Shown here piece after piece: positions 1 to 11,058 of a stretch of DNA of 64,000 nucleotides. Position 1 is the first letter of the stretch. Each line of letters begins with the position of its first letter. A program made the position numbers and the translations under genes. The notes under the pieces are model-generated. The model saw only the letters and a program-made list of their open reading frames with translations. It was not told the DNA's origin and did not search any database. The stretch covers positions 4,852,094 through 4,916,093 of the forward strand of contig CP034993.1 of assembly GCA_004026145.2 (NCBI GenBank), read 5' to 3'. The DNA comes from Takifugu bimaculatus. Taxonomy: Eukaryota; Chordata; Actinopteri; Tetraodontiformes; Tetraodontidae.

Positions 1-1079
1 CTTGGACTTTAGCATCATTATAATCGTGCAGAACTAAGATGTCTATATTATTATGGTATTTTAAGTGTCACACATGAACTGCAAGACCAAGTAAACTGCC
101 ACTACTGGTTGAATGCACAGGTTGAAAACCTGTCAGAAATTACCAGACTGATATGACCAAACTTAATTCGAAGTTCCTGAATTTAACTGAGTGTTGATTT
201 TAGTTAACCGCATACGCACGACGAGGAGATTCTACTGCAACCTCCTACATGTGTGCCTGTTAGAATATAATGCTAGAGTTCGTGGGTATAAGTGGGTTAA
301 AATGTGCATACATATGTATTCATGCCTCATTATTAGAAGAGGCAGCAAGTCAGAGATCTCCTTTGACATACTGCCGCTCTATATGCAGAGCATATACCAT
401 CCTGTACTTTTCTACTACTAGGAATTCTACAGATGCATCGACAATTCCAAGTTTCTGAGTATGTGTGGATTAATTACATGGAAGTATTTCCCCAAAACTG
501 TAATGAAACACACCATATTCATCATTCCCCAGATGTCAGGGTGTGAGAAAGTGTGTTCCTCTCATCGATGGGAAGAGATGAGAGTGATGGGTTGGAAATC
601 TCTAATATAACCAATCAAAATCACAACTGACATTCATCAACAGTGTCTCCCTTCACAACAAGAGAGAAATATTCTCACATCAATTTCTTTTGTCTCTTAT
701 TTATCTTTAACGAAAAAACATAAGTGTCTTGCAACAACAACACATAAGGGGTAAAGATCTTCTAATTGCAGATGACTTTGTTCTTTTACAAAAGTAAACT
801 GATAAAACAACATAACGTGATTTAAAAATCAACGGTAGATGGGAAGGAAGGACACCACATTCACACACACTGACCGATCTGTCATTAATATAAACACGTT
901 CATTAAGGTAAAAATGCAATAATAGCAATGAAATACATCAATAAACATGTGTGTTCATATGAATACTGGGTAAAAAAGATATGATGATGTGAATTACGCT
1001 GTCACCTACTAGTACCAGCAGCCCGGCTTTCAGCACCACCGCCAACCCAGTTCCATCTGGCAGGGTTTATGCAAACACA
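1..1079. other. intergenic, nothing recognised
   Basis: AT-rich sequence with only short accidental open frames on both strands. I see no recognisable protein motif, tandem array or transposon end here. Confidence 0.5.
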
Positions 1080-1258
1080 TCATTTTATCCTTTCTTGACC
1101 TCTTTATGCCTTTCGGGGTCCCGGGGGGAGGATGCTGGAGTCTGTCACTGCTACATCTGGGTGGGAGTTTCGCTACATTGCTCAACAGTACTCTGAAGGT
1201 GTCCTGGCATGAGGGCTTGGTGACTTAGCTTGACTGCACCAGTCCCCTACAGACCGAG
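1080..1258 (-). repeat. degenerate tRNA-derived SINE-like repeat
   Basis: Read on the minus strand, positions about 1258-1200 contain TAGCTCGGTCTGTAGGG, which resembles a tRNA box A. The body shares the phrase around 'cagtactctgaaggtgtcct' with the better-preserved repeat at 25185-25450. I infer an old tRNA-derived SINE copy. The tail and any target duplication are not visible, so the boundaries are approximate. Confidence 0.4.
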
Positions 1259-1588
1259 CTAATACCAAAACATTTTCAAGTGTGTGGTAAAATGACTAAC
1301 AGTTGCGCTTCATGTCTTTGGGTAAGTTCGGAAGGTTCTGCTACAGGAGCTCCCTCCATCCTTAGTCATGTTTCTGACACAGACAGTAGCCCAAAGATAG
1401 CCTGAACAATTTTTCGTATAACACACAGATCTCATTTTCAATTTATTCTCTGATAAAAAATGTAACGTTGTCTGCTCTAGATATGCCTTTGAGGGGGCCT
1501 CAATATAGAACATCACCATCCTAATCTAGGAAGTTTATGTAGCAGTAATCAAGTGCATTTTGATGCAAAAATTGTTGTTGGCAAAAAT
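1259..1588. other. intergenic, nothing recognised
   Basis: A 69-residue minus-strand open frame (1310-1519) has no recognisable motif. No repeat end or tandem array is seen. Confidence 0.4.
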
Positions 1589-2040
1589 CTATTTATAATG
1601 TGTCTCATTTAGTAATGAGTAAACCCTCTGGAGGACCTGCTGCTCAGCCTTGGTGCGACTACAAAACCACACCAATAATCCATAAGCCAATATGCCGCTG
1701 ACTGCACAGTGGTAGAAGTTAACCATAAGCTGCTCAGGGATTTTAGCACTCTTGAGTTTCCTCAAATAGAAGATGCACCGTTGGGCCTTTCCTATAACTG
1801 AGGTAATGTTGGTGCTCCAGGATAGGTCTTCTGACACACTCACACCCAGGCACCTGAACTGTGTGACTCTCTCAACTGCCCCTTTCCTGCTCTGCTCAAG
1901 CCAGAGTTTTCCCCTAGCTATTGGGTCACTGGTTGTATCTAGCCTTTTGCTTGTTTGTCTCATATCTTCCGCAGGTGGCCGGTGGTCCCATATTTGGTTT
2001 TGGTTAGGCAGCCTTGGTTGGCAGAGGATCAGTGGGCTGT
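1589..2040 (-). pseudogene. LINE reverse-transcriptase C-terminal remnant
   Basis: The 124-residue frame at 1589-1963 carries the post-catalytic part of a non-LTR retrotransposon RT. It shows FRCLGVSVSEDLSW near residue 37 (the 'K/R-x-LGV' block after the YADD palm) followed by a 'KAQRCIFYLRKLK' helix and 'FYHCAVSGILAYGLLVWF', the usual thumb pattern of CR1/L2/Rex1-type elements. The start codon shown is simply the first Met. The frame continues upstream in degraded form to about 2040 without an intact palm domain, so the copy is truncated on both sides. The sequence is not close to the L2 family that dominates the window, so it is a different, older LINE lineage. The exact clade is uncertain. 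Confidence 0.65.
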
Positions 2041-2254
2041 AGGATCCCTCAAACCATCATTGTAAAATATGTCACACCTGTCATATCTGTGGCAAACCTA
2101 ACTAGACCGTCCCACAGTACCCCCTGTGCTTAATTTCAGTTGTGGGTGATGCATTTGAGTGTGTAATTGTTGATTGTCGGTCCCCTGCTGCCCAATAAAC
2201 CCTGTAATAAATTTTTATTGACCATCATGTGCTGAGTGATGCTGTTTCTGGTTC

Positions 2255-2330
2255 AGCATTTAAAGTCAGTTGGTTAAAATTAGCTTAAAACCTACCTCTT
2301 TGAAAAAGCTACATTGTAATAGGCCATCAT
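2255..2330 (+). repeat. L2-like LINE 3' coding-end remnant
   Basis: The stretch 'cttaaaacctacctctttgaaaaagct' (split here by its own divergence) matches the end of the L2 reading frame at 6430-6460. It encodes the terminal residues LKTYLFEKAY. What follows does not match the window's other L2 3' UTRs, so this is an older or different L2 subfamily. Confidence 0.5.
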
Positions 2331-3389
2331 CTTAATTTTTGTTTGTTTCCTGAATTCCGATTACTGGCCTTGTTGGGCTCAAGCCTTTATTCTTTGGGGC
2401 TGTGTCAGTAATGTGTATCAGGGTGCTGCTCTGTGGCGCCACCTGGGCTGGTTGTTCTGACCTCTAGCCCGGAAACATTTCTCATTAATTCAGAATAATA
2501 ACATCAATTGAGCAGCCCTCTGCTGCTAAGGTAGAAATTAGTCCATTAATTTTCCGGCTTCTGTGAATGCAACGCAGTTATGCTGGCAGGACCAATCAGA
2601 GAGGAGTTATACAGATGTTAGGAATTCTCTATTTATCTGCTGCATCCAGGCAATGAAGATACATAGGAATATAGAAATATATTCATCATTGTTTTTATTC
2701 TGTATTTTTCATATACACAAATAATTGCTGACAGGTATAGAAATCCGGATAGGAGGAATTTAATCAATTTAAATATATATCTGTGATTATGAGGAATGGA
2801 TATACGGTATTACTGAAGTTAATGTTGATGTTCTCTGCATATAACTGCATGTCTCTGTCCCAGGAAGAGGCATCCCTCATCTGTGGGGTTTAAGTTTTCC
2901 TGACCCTGGTCAATTTTCCAGGGACGGGGGAACACAACTTTGTAGCTTGTAAAGCCCTCCGAGGCAACATTTGTGATTTTAGGATCTAAGTAAATATTTG
3001 ATTTTTGAGTAACCTCTATTGTATTTCATAATTAAGACTATATAAATGAGCCAATTTGCCACAGTAATTGACAATCTAATGCTGATCATATTGCAAGTGT
3101 CGGTTATGTTTCTGATTATATGCTGATAATGCAATGATGTATACATGCATATAGCATAGATACAATAAAATAAATCTGATGCTATATTCTGTTGATGACA
3201 GATGACCTACACAGGACCGAAAATAAAGAGAAAACTGTGGCAGACATAAAACCAAAGCAGACAGGAGATAAAACACAACAATGATGATACCCAAGAGGCA
3301 ACAGGTCGTGTCTCAACTGAAAATGATTTAGGGGCTGCAGACACATGGGCCACTGGCAATAAAACCTAACTGCCTTCATCCAGCATGTT
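2331..3389. other. intergenic, nothing recognised
   Basis: No convincing coding sequence or tandem array. Short minus-strand frames at 3076-3418 overlap the beginning of the hAT fossil on the other strand and are shadows. Confidence 0.4.
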
Positions 3390-4290
3390 TGACAACCCAA
3401 AAAGAGCATTTTAGTCAACTTGGTTTAAAAGATATGAACAGCTGGAATACTCAGTAACTATCAATGCAGCCTGCTGCCTTATTTGTAGATTACAAGCAAA
3501 AGATGAAGAAGATGCATATTACAGCCTTTTCGAGAGCATGACAAATCCAACATGCAAAAGGCATCAAAGATTCACTGAAAGAGCCTTAATACCAAACAAG
3601 TCCATGGGGACACAGAGCAGCTTTTGGAGATGGCAGGAAGTGTCTGAAATGCAGCAATGACAGCCTTTCTTGGGATGCGACAAATTGCTTTTGAGGGCAC
3701 AATGAAATGTTGGATGGTGCCAACAAGGGAGATTTTATGAAACACATGCAGCTTCATATGCATTTTTCCTTACACCCTCATCCCAGACTGAGATGATTAA
3801 ATGGACCTCTGAGGTCATCATTTCAAGAATAATCTCTAAAATTAGACAGGTTAAAAACTTCAGCTCAAGCAAGGGATCATCAGTCAGAGCAACTTGTCTT
3901 GTTTCTGTCATGTTGTGTCAAATGTGTTGCTTATTCTTATGATGGTGCTGCTGTAATGAGTGGAACAGAAAGTAGCGCACAAAATCAATTAAACGAGAAG
4001 CATTCAGAATCATATGTTCACTGTTTAATCTGGTCATTTGTGCCACTTGTAAAGCCATACCAGAGGCTCGTGACTTCTTTGATCTCCTGGAGTAACTATA
4101 ATCCTTCTTTTCCTCATCTCTTGTCCACAACCCAAATTTGCAAGCGTTTCAATGGCAACTTTAGGTGTGGACAGGTGACTTCAGTTCAATTCCTAAAGAC
4201 TCGGTGGACCTGTCAGTTTGAGAGTCTACAAAACGTACAGCTGATGGGTAGTGACAAGAACAAGCTTTTTATGCTTTAGCCTGTAGTTTG
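3390..4290 (+). pseudogene. hAT-superfamily transposase fossil (TTF/ZMYM1-like)
   Basis: The plus strand encodes pieces of a TTF-type zinc-finger plus DUF4371/hAT transposase. Near 3410-3490 it reads WFKRYEQLEYSVTINAACCL, the TTF-type finger entry (W-F-x-K-Y...LEYS...A-x-C). Near 3670-3730 a second piece resembles the 'RGH-x-E...N-x-G-x-F' block. The open frame 3899-4279 contains YDGAAVMSG, then KHSESYVHCLIWS (the family has YVHC-x-AH) and, near its end, KTRWTCQFESLQNV (family S-D-TRW-x-C). The blocks are in the right order but lie in different frames with stops, so it cannot encode a protein. The C-terminal hAT dimerisation region is missing. Family recognition is from motifs only. Confidence 0.72.
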
Positions 4291-4484
4291 TCAGTGAGGA
4301 ATTTTGAGGAACCCTTTTTCCTGGATCTGTCATTCATGAAAAGGACTTCAGAAGCACCTTTTTCGAGAGTGAATGGAAAACAATGACACTGAAAGGTCAT
4401 CCAGCATTTGTCTTTCCAGGCTGAACCATTGTTATTCAGTGTTGTCAGAAGATCTGAAAAATCCTGTCAGAATGTTCAGCTGCC

Positions 4485-4531
4485 CTAAAATGCTGCAGCC
4501 AGAGTTCTGAGAGGAATTAGAGATAACTCCG
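4485..4531 (+). repeat. out-of-order L2 fragment
   Basis: The phrase 'aaatgctgcagccagagttct' region matches the L2 internal sequence found at about 6085-6137 in the same strand orientation. Here it sits directly upstream of the L2 linker region, in the wrong order relative to an intact element. Confidence 0.55.
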
Positions 4532-5365
4532 GTGCTGCAGAGGCCAAGCTCATTGAGAATCACGCTTAATTCTGTTGCCCCCCTGAAAAAGAAAATCGTA
4601 AATCATAGGAGGTGTAACCCATGGTATAATTCACATATCAGGACCCTCAAGCAGAAAGCGCGCAGACTAGAAAGGAAGTGGCATTCTTGTAAAACAGACA
4701 GCTATCATGTAGCCTGGAAAGACTGTCTTTTCGTTTACAAAAAGGCCCTCCGTAAGGCTAGAACAGCTTATTTTTCTTCTTTAATTGAGGAAAATAAGAA
4801 GAACCCCAGGTTTCTTTTCAGCACTGTGGCCAAATTAACCAAGAGTCACAGTATTTTAGATCCACTTATCCCTTCTTCCCTTAGTGGTGAAGACTTCATG
4901 AGCTTCTTCACTGATAAAGTTCTAGCTATACGAGAAAAAGATAACCAGGCCATCCAAACAACTGGACCATCACCAGATGTGCTGACTGTGGGAACATACA
5001 GGTTCTCCAACGAGCCCTTAAACTCCTTCAGCCCTATATATTTTTCTGAGGCGTCATCGCTAATTCAGAAATCCAAGACCACCACGTGTCTTTTAGATCC
5101 CATCCCAACACACCTGTTGAAGCATGTTTTACCATTGATAGGCAGTTCTATCCTGGACCAGATCAATTGTTCTTTAGTGAAAGGCTAATTACCCTGGTCC
5201 TACGAGGTGGCAGTGATTAAGCTGTTGCTTAAAAAACCATCACTGGCTCCTGATGTCTGAGCAAATTATAGGCCGATATCCAACCTTTGTTTTATCTCTA
5301 AAATTCTAGAGAAGGTGGTGGTGACTCAATTACTGGAGCACCTGCAGAGAAACAGCCTGTTTTAG

Positions 5366-5806
5366 ATGTTTCAGTCAGGCTTTAGAGCTCATCACATTAC
5401 AGAAACAACACTTCTTAAAGTTATTAATGATCTTCTCATAGCTTTAGATCATGGACTGGTCTCTATGCTGGTTCTGCTGGACCTCAGTGCTGCTTTTGAT
5501 ACAGTTGATCACAGCATCCTGTTACAGAGACTGGAACATGTGATTGGCATTAAAGGGACAGCACTACACTGGTTTAGATCATATTTATCTGATAGATACC
5601 AGTTTGCTCATGTCCATGGTGTTCCCTCTTCATACAGTAGGGTTAGCCATGGAGTTCCACAAGGTTCTGTACTTTTCACCTTGTACATGCTTCCCTTAGG
5701 GAACATTATTTGGCAGCATGGGATAAATTTTAATTGTTATGCTGATGATACTCATCTTTATTTATCCATGAAACCAGAGGAGACAGAGAAGTTAGTGAAG
5801 CTTTAG
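5366..5806 (+). pseudogene. L2 reverse transcriptase palm fragment, copy A
   Basis: The frame of 146 residues begins at a Met that is internal to the real RT. It shows FRAHHITETTLL (residues 6-17), LLDLSAAFDTVDHS (37-50, first catalytic Asp), HGVPQGSV (95-102) and YADD (125-128, the other two catalytic Asps). After GSV the expected LGPI is absent, giving GSVLFTLYML, so four residues appear to be deleted between motifs 4 and 5. Downstream the frame stops near 5806, where intact copies continue. It once polymerised cDNA from the element's RNA at a nicked genomic target. Confidence 0.85.
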
Positions 5807-6631
5807 ACCTGTCTTAAAGTCATAAAGTCCTGGATGTCTTCAAATTTCCTCTGTGAGGAATGTAGGAGTAACTTTTGACCAAAATCTCTCCTTCAACTCA
5901 CACATTAAAACAGTCTCTAGAAGTGCCTTTTTTCATCTGAGGAACATCACAAAGATCAGGAAACTACTGACGTGGCATGATGCTGAAAAGTTAATCCATG
6001 CATTTGTTACTTCCAGGCTGGACTATTGTAATTCTTTATTATCGGGGTGTCCACACAACTCTTTAAGAAGCCTACAGTTGATCCAAAATGCTGCAGCCAG
6101 AGTTCTGACAGGTATTGACAAAAGAGATCACATAACTCCTGTACTGGTGTCTCTTCATTGGCTCCCCGTTAAATTTAGAATAATTTTTAAAACCCTTCTT
6201 TTGATCTACAAGGTCCTCAGAGGCTTAGGTCCATAGTACCTGGAGGAGCTAGTGATACCTTACCAGCCCAATAGACCGCTCCGCTCTAAGAATGCTGGTC
6301 TACTTGTGGTTCCCAGAGTCTCTAGGAGTAGAATGGGGGGCCGAGCATTTAGCTACCAGGCTTCCCTGCTATGGAACCAGCTCCCTGTCCAGGTACGGGA
6401 GGCGGACTCCATCTCTACTTTTAAGATCAGACTTAAAACCTACCTCTTTGAAAAAGCTTATTGTTACTAATTCTGTAGTTCCAGTTACTATCATAGACAG
6501 ACAAACTATCATACTTAGGGGGTTGTCTAATCATTAGGTTAACGTCTTAGCTATGCTGCTATAGGCCAAGGCTGCCGGGGTCCAGAAACATGATCACCTG
6601 ACAGGCCTCTGTCACCCCACTGGTTCATGGT

Positions 6632-6754
6632 TTCCTCTCCTCTCCTCTCCTCTCCTCTCCTCTCCTCTCCTCTCCTCTCCTCTCCTCTCCTCTCCTCTCC
6701 ACTCCACCCCTCTCCTCTCCTCTCCTCTCCTCTCCTCTCCTCTCCTCTCCTCTC
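6632..6754 (+). repeat. (TCTCC)n array in L2 copy A 3' UTR
   Basis: About 24 uninterrupted or near-perfect pentanucleotide units with one interruption near 6700-6710. The same array, reversed, occurs at the same internal position in the L2 copies at 7.8-8.46, 28.2-28.43 and 30.3-30.6 kb, so it belongs to the element rather than the insertion site. Open frames over it are artefacts. Confidence 0.9.
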
Positions 6755-6978
6755 TATCATCTACCTTTCCTCCTCCCCTCTCCTCTCTCTACCCAGCCGG
6801 CCATCAGCAGGAGGGTCCCCCTACATAAGCCTGGTCCTGCTCAAGGTTTCTTCCTGTTAAAGGGGAGTTTTTCCTTGCCACAGTTGCTTGTCTGGGGTTA
6901 GGCCCTGGGATTCTGGAAAGTGCCTTGAAACAATTTTGATTGTAAAAGACGCTATATAAATAAAGATTGATTTGATTT

Positions 6979-7634
6979 GCCTACATCTATTTATTCAGTC
7001 CATCACTGTCACACAGATGAGGAAGGTTCACATGTGCAGCAGCAGCAACACAAACACATGTGCAAAATGGTGGAATTTTAGTTTTTAATTTGGAAAAAAA
7101 AGTTCCATAAATTGAAGGTAAAGAAATGTGCTTTTTTAGAAATTATCTCATGTTTAAGTACACTCAAATCAGGCAGAGGTGTCTTTATAATGTTCTACGG
7201 TCAGCAGTGTGTGTGTGTGTGTGTGAGTGTGTGTGAGTGAGGCAGAGAGAGAGAGAGAGAAGACCATAATTAATTAATCCAGTGGGAATTGCATTCACTG
7301 CTGCGAGTGGTAAACAGTGAGATATATACAACTCCAGTTGATAGACTAATCCCATGTCAATAGATAACGTATCACACCACCAAGGGGATCTTTCTAAAGA
7401 TCACTCTATCGGTAAATAGACCTGTCCTCTCTCACTGGACAACACACAAGACAGTGTCTCGGGACCAAAGGGTTGGGTGGGATATAAATAAATAGATATT
7501 ATTTAATACCTCATCCACTATATAACAGCATTAAACTCTAAATCATTCTTTCCCAATAAAAAATGTGAAAATGAACGAACTTGCTCTATAAGCAACTATC
7601 ATGCTAACAACAATCACAACAACGTTAGACGGTT
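6979..7634. other. intergenic with (TG)n(AG)n microsatellite
   Basis: Positions 7207-7262 are a (TG)n tract running into (AG)n. Apart from that I see nothing recognisable. Confidence 0.6.
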
Positions 7635-8898
7635 CGATCAATCAATCAATTTTTTTTATATAGCGTCTTTTACAATCAAAATTGTGTCTAGGCGCTTTAC
7701 AGAATCCCAGGGCCTAACCCCAGACAAGCAGCAGTGGCAAGGAAAATCTCCCCTTTAACAGGAAGAAACCTTGAGCAGGAGCAGACTCATGTAGGGGGAC
7801 CTTCCTGCTGATGGCCAACTGGGTAGAGAGAGGAGAAGGGGGGAGGACAGGTAGAGGAGAGAATAGGTAAGAGAGGTGAGGAGAGGTAGAGGAGAGGAGA
7901 GGTGAGGTAGAGGAGAGAATAGGCATAGATCATAGAGAATACATACAAAAATACATTATATTACGGTAAGTAAATTATGCTGCCGGTAGAGTCAAGTTGA
8001 GTGGGTCAGCGGGGTTGGAGGTCAGTTTGCAGCTCTGAAGGCGGCGATACCTAAAGATGAATACAGGACGGGGGGGGGCAGAAAAACGAACAAGAAATAG
8101 CATCACTAGTCTACTTGATGAGGAGAGGAGAGGAGAGGGGTAGAGGAGAGGAGAGGTAGAGGGAAGGGGAGGGGAGGGGAGGTAGAGGAGCGGAGAGGAG
8201 AGGAGAGGCATAGAGCATAGAAATACATACAAAAATACATTATATTGAATTAAATTGAATTGAATAAGCTGCTGGTTGAGTGGGTCGACGGGATCGGAGG
8301 TCAGTATACAGCTCTGAAGGCGGCGATACCTGTAAATGGATACGGGGGGGGGCGCAGAAAAACTACACAGGAAATAGCATTACTAGTCTACTTGATTAGG
8401 AGGAGGAGAGGAGAGGAGAGGAGAGGAGAGGAGAGGAGAGGAGAGGAGAGGAGGGAAGAGGAAACCATGACCCAGTGGGGTGACAGAGGCCTGTCAGGTG
8501 ATCATGTTTCTAGGCCCCAGCAGCCTTGGCCTATAGCAGCATAGCTAAGATGTTACGATGTTAGACGACCCCCTAAGTATGATAATTTGTCTGTCTATGA
8601 TAATAACAGGAACTACAGAATTAGTAACAATAAGCTTTTTCAAAGAGATAGGCTTTAAGCCTAATCTTAAAAGTAGCAATGGAGTCAGCCTCCCGTACCT
8701 GGACAGGAAGCTGGTTCCATAGCAGGGGGGCCTGGTAGCTAAATGCTCGGCCCCCCATTCTACTCCTAGAGACTCTGGGGACCACAAGTAGACCAGCGTT
8801 CTGAGAGCGGAGCGGTCTATTGGGCTGGAAAGGTGTCACTAGCTCCTCCAGGTAGGATGGAGCTAGGCCTCTGAGGACCTTGTAGGTCAGAAGAAGGA
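7635..8898 (-). mobile_element. L2/Maui-like LINE, copy B (3' end only)
   Basis: Minus-strand copy beginning at its tail (ATCAATCAATC at 7635) and extending back to the RT C-terminal region, where homology ends abruptly at about 8898. Only the last about 90 codons are present: 8621-8902 encodes APSYLEELVTPFQP and SRMGGRAFSYQAPLLWNQLP, the conserved L2 C-terminus. The 3' UTR is longer than in other copies because an internal block is present twice. Confidence 0.85.
7925..8400 (-). repeat. tandemly duplicated L2 3' UTR block
   Basis: The segment running from 'acatacaaaaatacattata' through the 'gcggcgatacct' and 'actagtctacttgat' landmarks occurs at about 7940-8120 and again at about 8225-8400. 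The two copies are separated by GGAGA-rich arrays, and another GGAGA array (8398-8462) follows the second. Unequal exchange or slippage between the arrays is the simplest explanation. Confidence 0.75.
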
Positions 8899-9885
8899 CC
8901 AAGAAGGCTTTGATTTAGGGTTGTTTACCAGGGAGGTCTGATGCACAGAACTGGAATTATTTCTGGAATTCTTGCTAGACCACATTATTGTTCTATTGCT
9001 GACTGAATCTCTGACAAACAGTCAGAGATGAACTCGTAGCTTTTCCTCCAGGCTTTTTGTCATGCTGTGTTTTAAGCTTTCCATTTGAATCAAAATCGAC
9101 AGTTATTGATGTAGATAATACTAAATTTAGAAATGCCAACACACAAACCATGTTCAAATGCATCATTGTCTGGACCTGCAGCTTCGATGCGAAAATGTGT
9201 TCACATGTGGAAATACAGCCAACGCAGCTGCACATGTTGGTGGCTGCACATACATGGGAGGGATATAAAAAGAGCTCAGATGCCAATAATGCAGATTGAC
9301 CACCTAATCCCCGTGCACCCATCTGTCACACAGCATTTGAGCTGATCAATACACCTATTACCTGAGTAAGGAGAGGAGCCGGCTGTGTAGTGCAGTGAGG
9401 GGGGGCACATGTTGTATCTCAAGATAATAACCATGGTGACTCCCTGACAGCTGTCTGGTCAGAAAATATAATAAGTGATAAAAGAGGAGGACACCAAGGG
9501 GATCTGAGGGTGCACAGTCATGTAGGGACAGACTGACAGGCAGGCACCCAGACAGACAGCAGCCGCTTTTACTACAGTCCGCTTTCCACCCATTAAACTG
9601 ATTTATGTTCATAGCAGCATTTATTTTGTTACTCATGAAACTACATATTAACATTGAGTCCCAGAATAGTTTCCCAGCTGACCTTTAGAAAAACTAAAAA
9701 TGAACGTGCACATCAAGAACAGTGCAGTGTTCTAATGATCATGCAGGTTAATCCCGCTGAAACGAGTCCCGTGGTCACACTGGCAGGGGAGCAGACGGGC
9801 CTGAAAGGTTGATGGACAGTGGATGGAACACGCCAACATTCGCTTGGTTTCTCTCTATTTTCTCCCAAAGAAAAAGACAAATAAG
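8899..9885. other. intergenic, nothing recognised
   Basis: Overlapping short frames on both strands (8993-9345 and 9358-9654) have no recognisable motifs. No repeat ends seen. Confidence 0.4.
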
Positions 9886-10154
9886 GTGCCTCTCAGCACC
9901 TTATAAGTCAGAAGAAGAGTTTTAAAAATTATTTCAAATTTAAAGGGCAGCCAATGAAGAGACTCCAGTACAGGAGTTATGTGATCTCTTTTGTCAATAC
10001 CTGTTAGAACTCTGGCTGCAGCATTTTGGATCACCTGGAGGCTTCTTAAAGAGTTGTTTGGACACCCTGATAATAAAGAATTACAACAGTCCAGCCTGAA
10101 AGTAACAAATGCATGGACTAACTTTTCAGTATCATGTGGCATTAGTAGCTTCCT
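9886..10154 (-). mobile_element. L2/Maui-like LINE, copy C (internal fragment)
   Basis: About 270 bp matching the L2 coding region. The minus strand encodes DTEKLVHAFVTFRLDCCNSL and GCPNNSLRSLQVIQNAAARV, the region just after the RT palm. Both ends stop abruptly inside the element. A separate L2 tail lies 60 bp further on at 10217-10298 in the same orientation, so the middle was lost or the pieces were rearranged. Confidence 0.8.
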
Positions 10155-10378
10155 ACACTAGTATAGTGCACCAATATAGTGTACCAGTATACTGCACCAG
10201 TATATGTAATCAATATATCAAATCAAATCAATCTTTATTCATATAGCATCTTATACAATCAAAATTGTTTCAAGGCGCTTTCCAGAAACCCAGCGCCTAT
10301 ATAGTGCACCAGTATTCTACACCAATATAGTGCACCAATATAGTGTACCAGTATTCTACACTAATATAAAGTACCCTG
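10155..10378. repeat. 'atagtgcaccagtat' minisatellite, block 1
   Basis: Diverged units of about 15-22 bp built on 'tatagtgcaccagtatac', lying on both sides of the L2 tail at 10217-10298. The same units recur at about 10745-10830 and 11790-11890 on the outer side of each LTR-derived segment. Confidence 0.65.
10217..10298 (-). repeat. L2 3' tail fragment inside minisatellite
   Basis: Matches the terminal 80 bp of L2 (caatctttattcatatagc, then the 'aaaattgtttcaaggcgcttt' landmark) in minus orientation, ending where the minisatellite resumes. Confidence 0.75.
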
Positions 10379-10741
10379 AAACGAGCAGAGCAGTCGGACC
10401 CAAATGCAGCACACTCGGGAAGAAGATCCTGGTGCGCCGGCGGAGTGAACCGGGCACCAGAGGACTGGCCAGCCATGAGCAAACAGAACCCGGAGGAGAT
10501 CTCCACCAACTCGGGGTCAGAGACAGAAGGCGGAGGTCTTTTACCAGGACAGAGGCGAGGATGGTCAAAAACAGGCAGGGTCGGTACCGGGTGATCAGTC
10601 TGTAGAAGAACGCTGGAATGACTCACATGAATGCAGAAGAAAATTTGGCAGAGAGGGAATCGGAGGTAGGAGCTAAAATGCCGGGTTGATTGGAGATCCA
10701 GAACAGGTAAGTGAAATGAATACCCAAGACAGAATGTGACA
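10375..10741 (-). mobile_element. LTR fragment, probably of a Gypsy-type element
   Basis: Read on the minus strand, the segment starts with TGTCACATTCTGTC at 10741, consistent with the 5' TG of an LTR, and continues through a CT-rich, promoter-like region to about 10375. The opposite end lacks a clear CA plus target duplication, so this is probably a truncated solo LTR. No gag or pol sequence is attached. The half nearest 10741 is duplicated at 11591-11782. The superfamily is inferred from general appearance only. Confidence 0.45.
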
Positions 10742-10914
10742 GCACCCGTATAGTGTACCAGTATATGGCATCAATATAATGCACCAATTTTTTACACTAA
10801 TATAGTGCACCAGTATACTACCGGTACACCAGCATGCTGCATCAGTATGCTTCTACCTTACCTATTTCTGGTATTTCAGTGCACAAAAACATCCCAACCC
10901 ACCGATGGATTCAG
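10548..10914. repeat. duplicated segment, copy 1
   Basis: From 'gacagaggcgagg' to 'atggattcag' this 367-bp segment matches 11591-11949 in direct orientation with few differences. It includes the outer part of the LTR fragment, minisatellite units and a unique flank. The offset between copies is about 1.04 kb. Confidence 0.85.
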
Positions 10915-11058
10915 GTCTGCTGGCAGACCTACAGCATGCGTTCATGACACACTGGGGTTTAACTGGGCAAAAACGCCGGTAATTGAAGAATAAAATCTGA
11001 TTTCATTTTCACTTACAATGTTAAACCCAGGAGGGCTCTCAGGTTCCACAAAGATTCT

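Larger units (their letters stand above)
4532..6978 (+). mobile_element. L2/Maui-like LINE, copy A (5'-truncated)
   Basis: A 5'-truncated non-LTR retrotransposon. It starts in the linker between endonuclease and RT, continues through RT, C-terminal domain and 3' UTR, and ends with a conserved tail (tataaataaagattgat). The tail is a short ATTGATTG-type repeat rather than poly(A), as in the L2 clade. Coding pieces are 4532-5188, 5366-5806, 5853-6236 and 6252-6470. They are separated by in-frame stops (for example near 5188 and 6236) and a deletion near 5850 that removes sequence present in copy E. The 3' UTR carries a long (TCTCC)n array. The copy is inactive. Confidence 0.85.

Noticed and set aside
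6551..8544. Frames encoding repeated RRGEE or LLSSP motifs
   Set aside because: These are direct readings of the (TCTCC)n / (GGAGA)n arrays in L2 3' UTRs.
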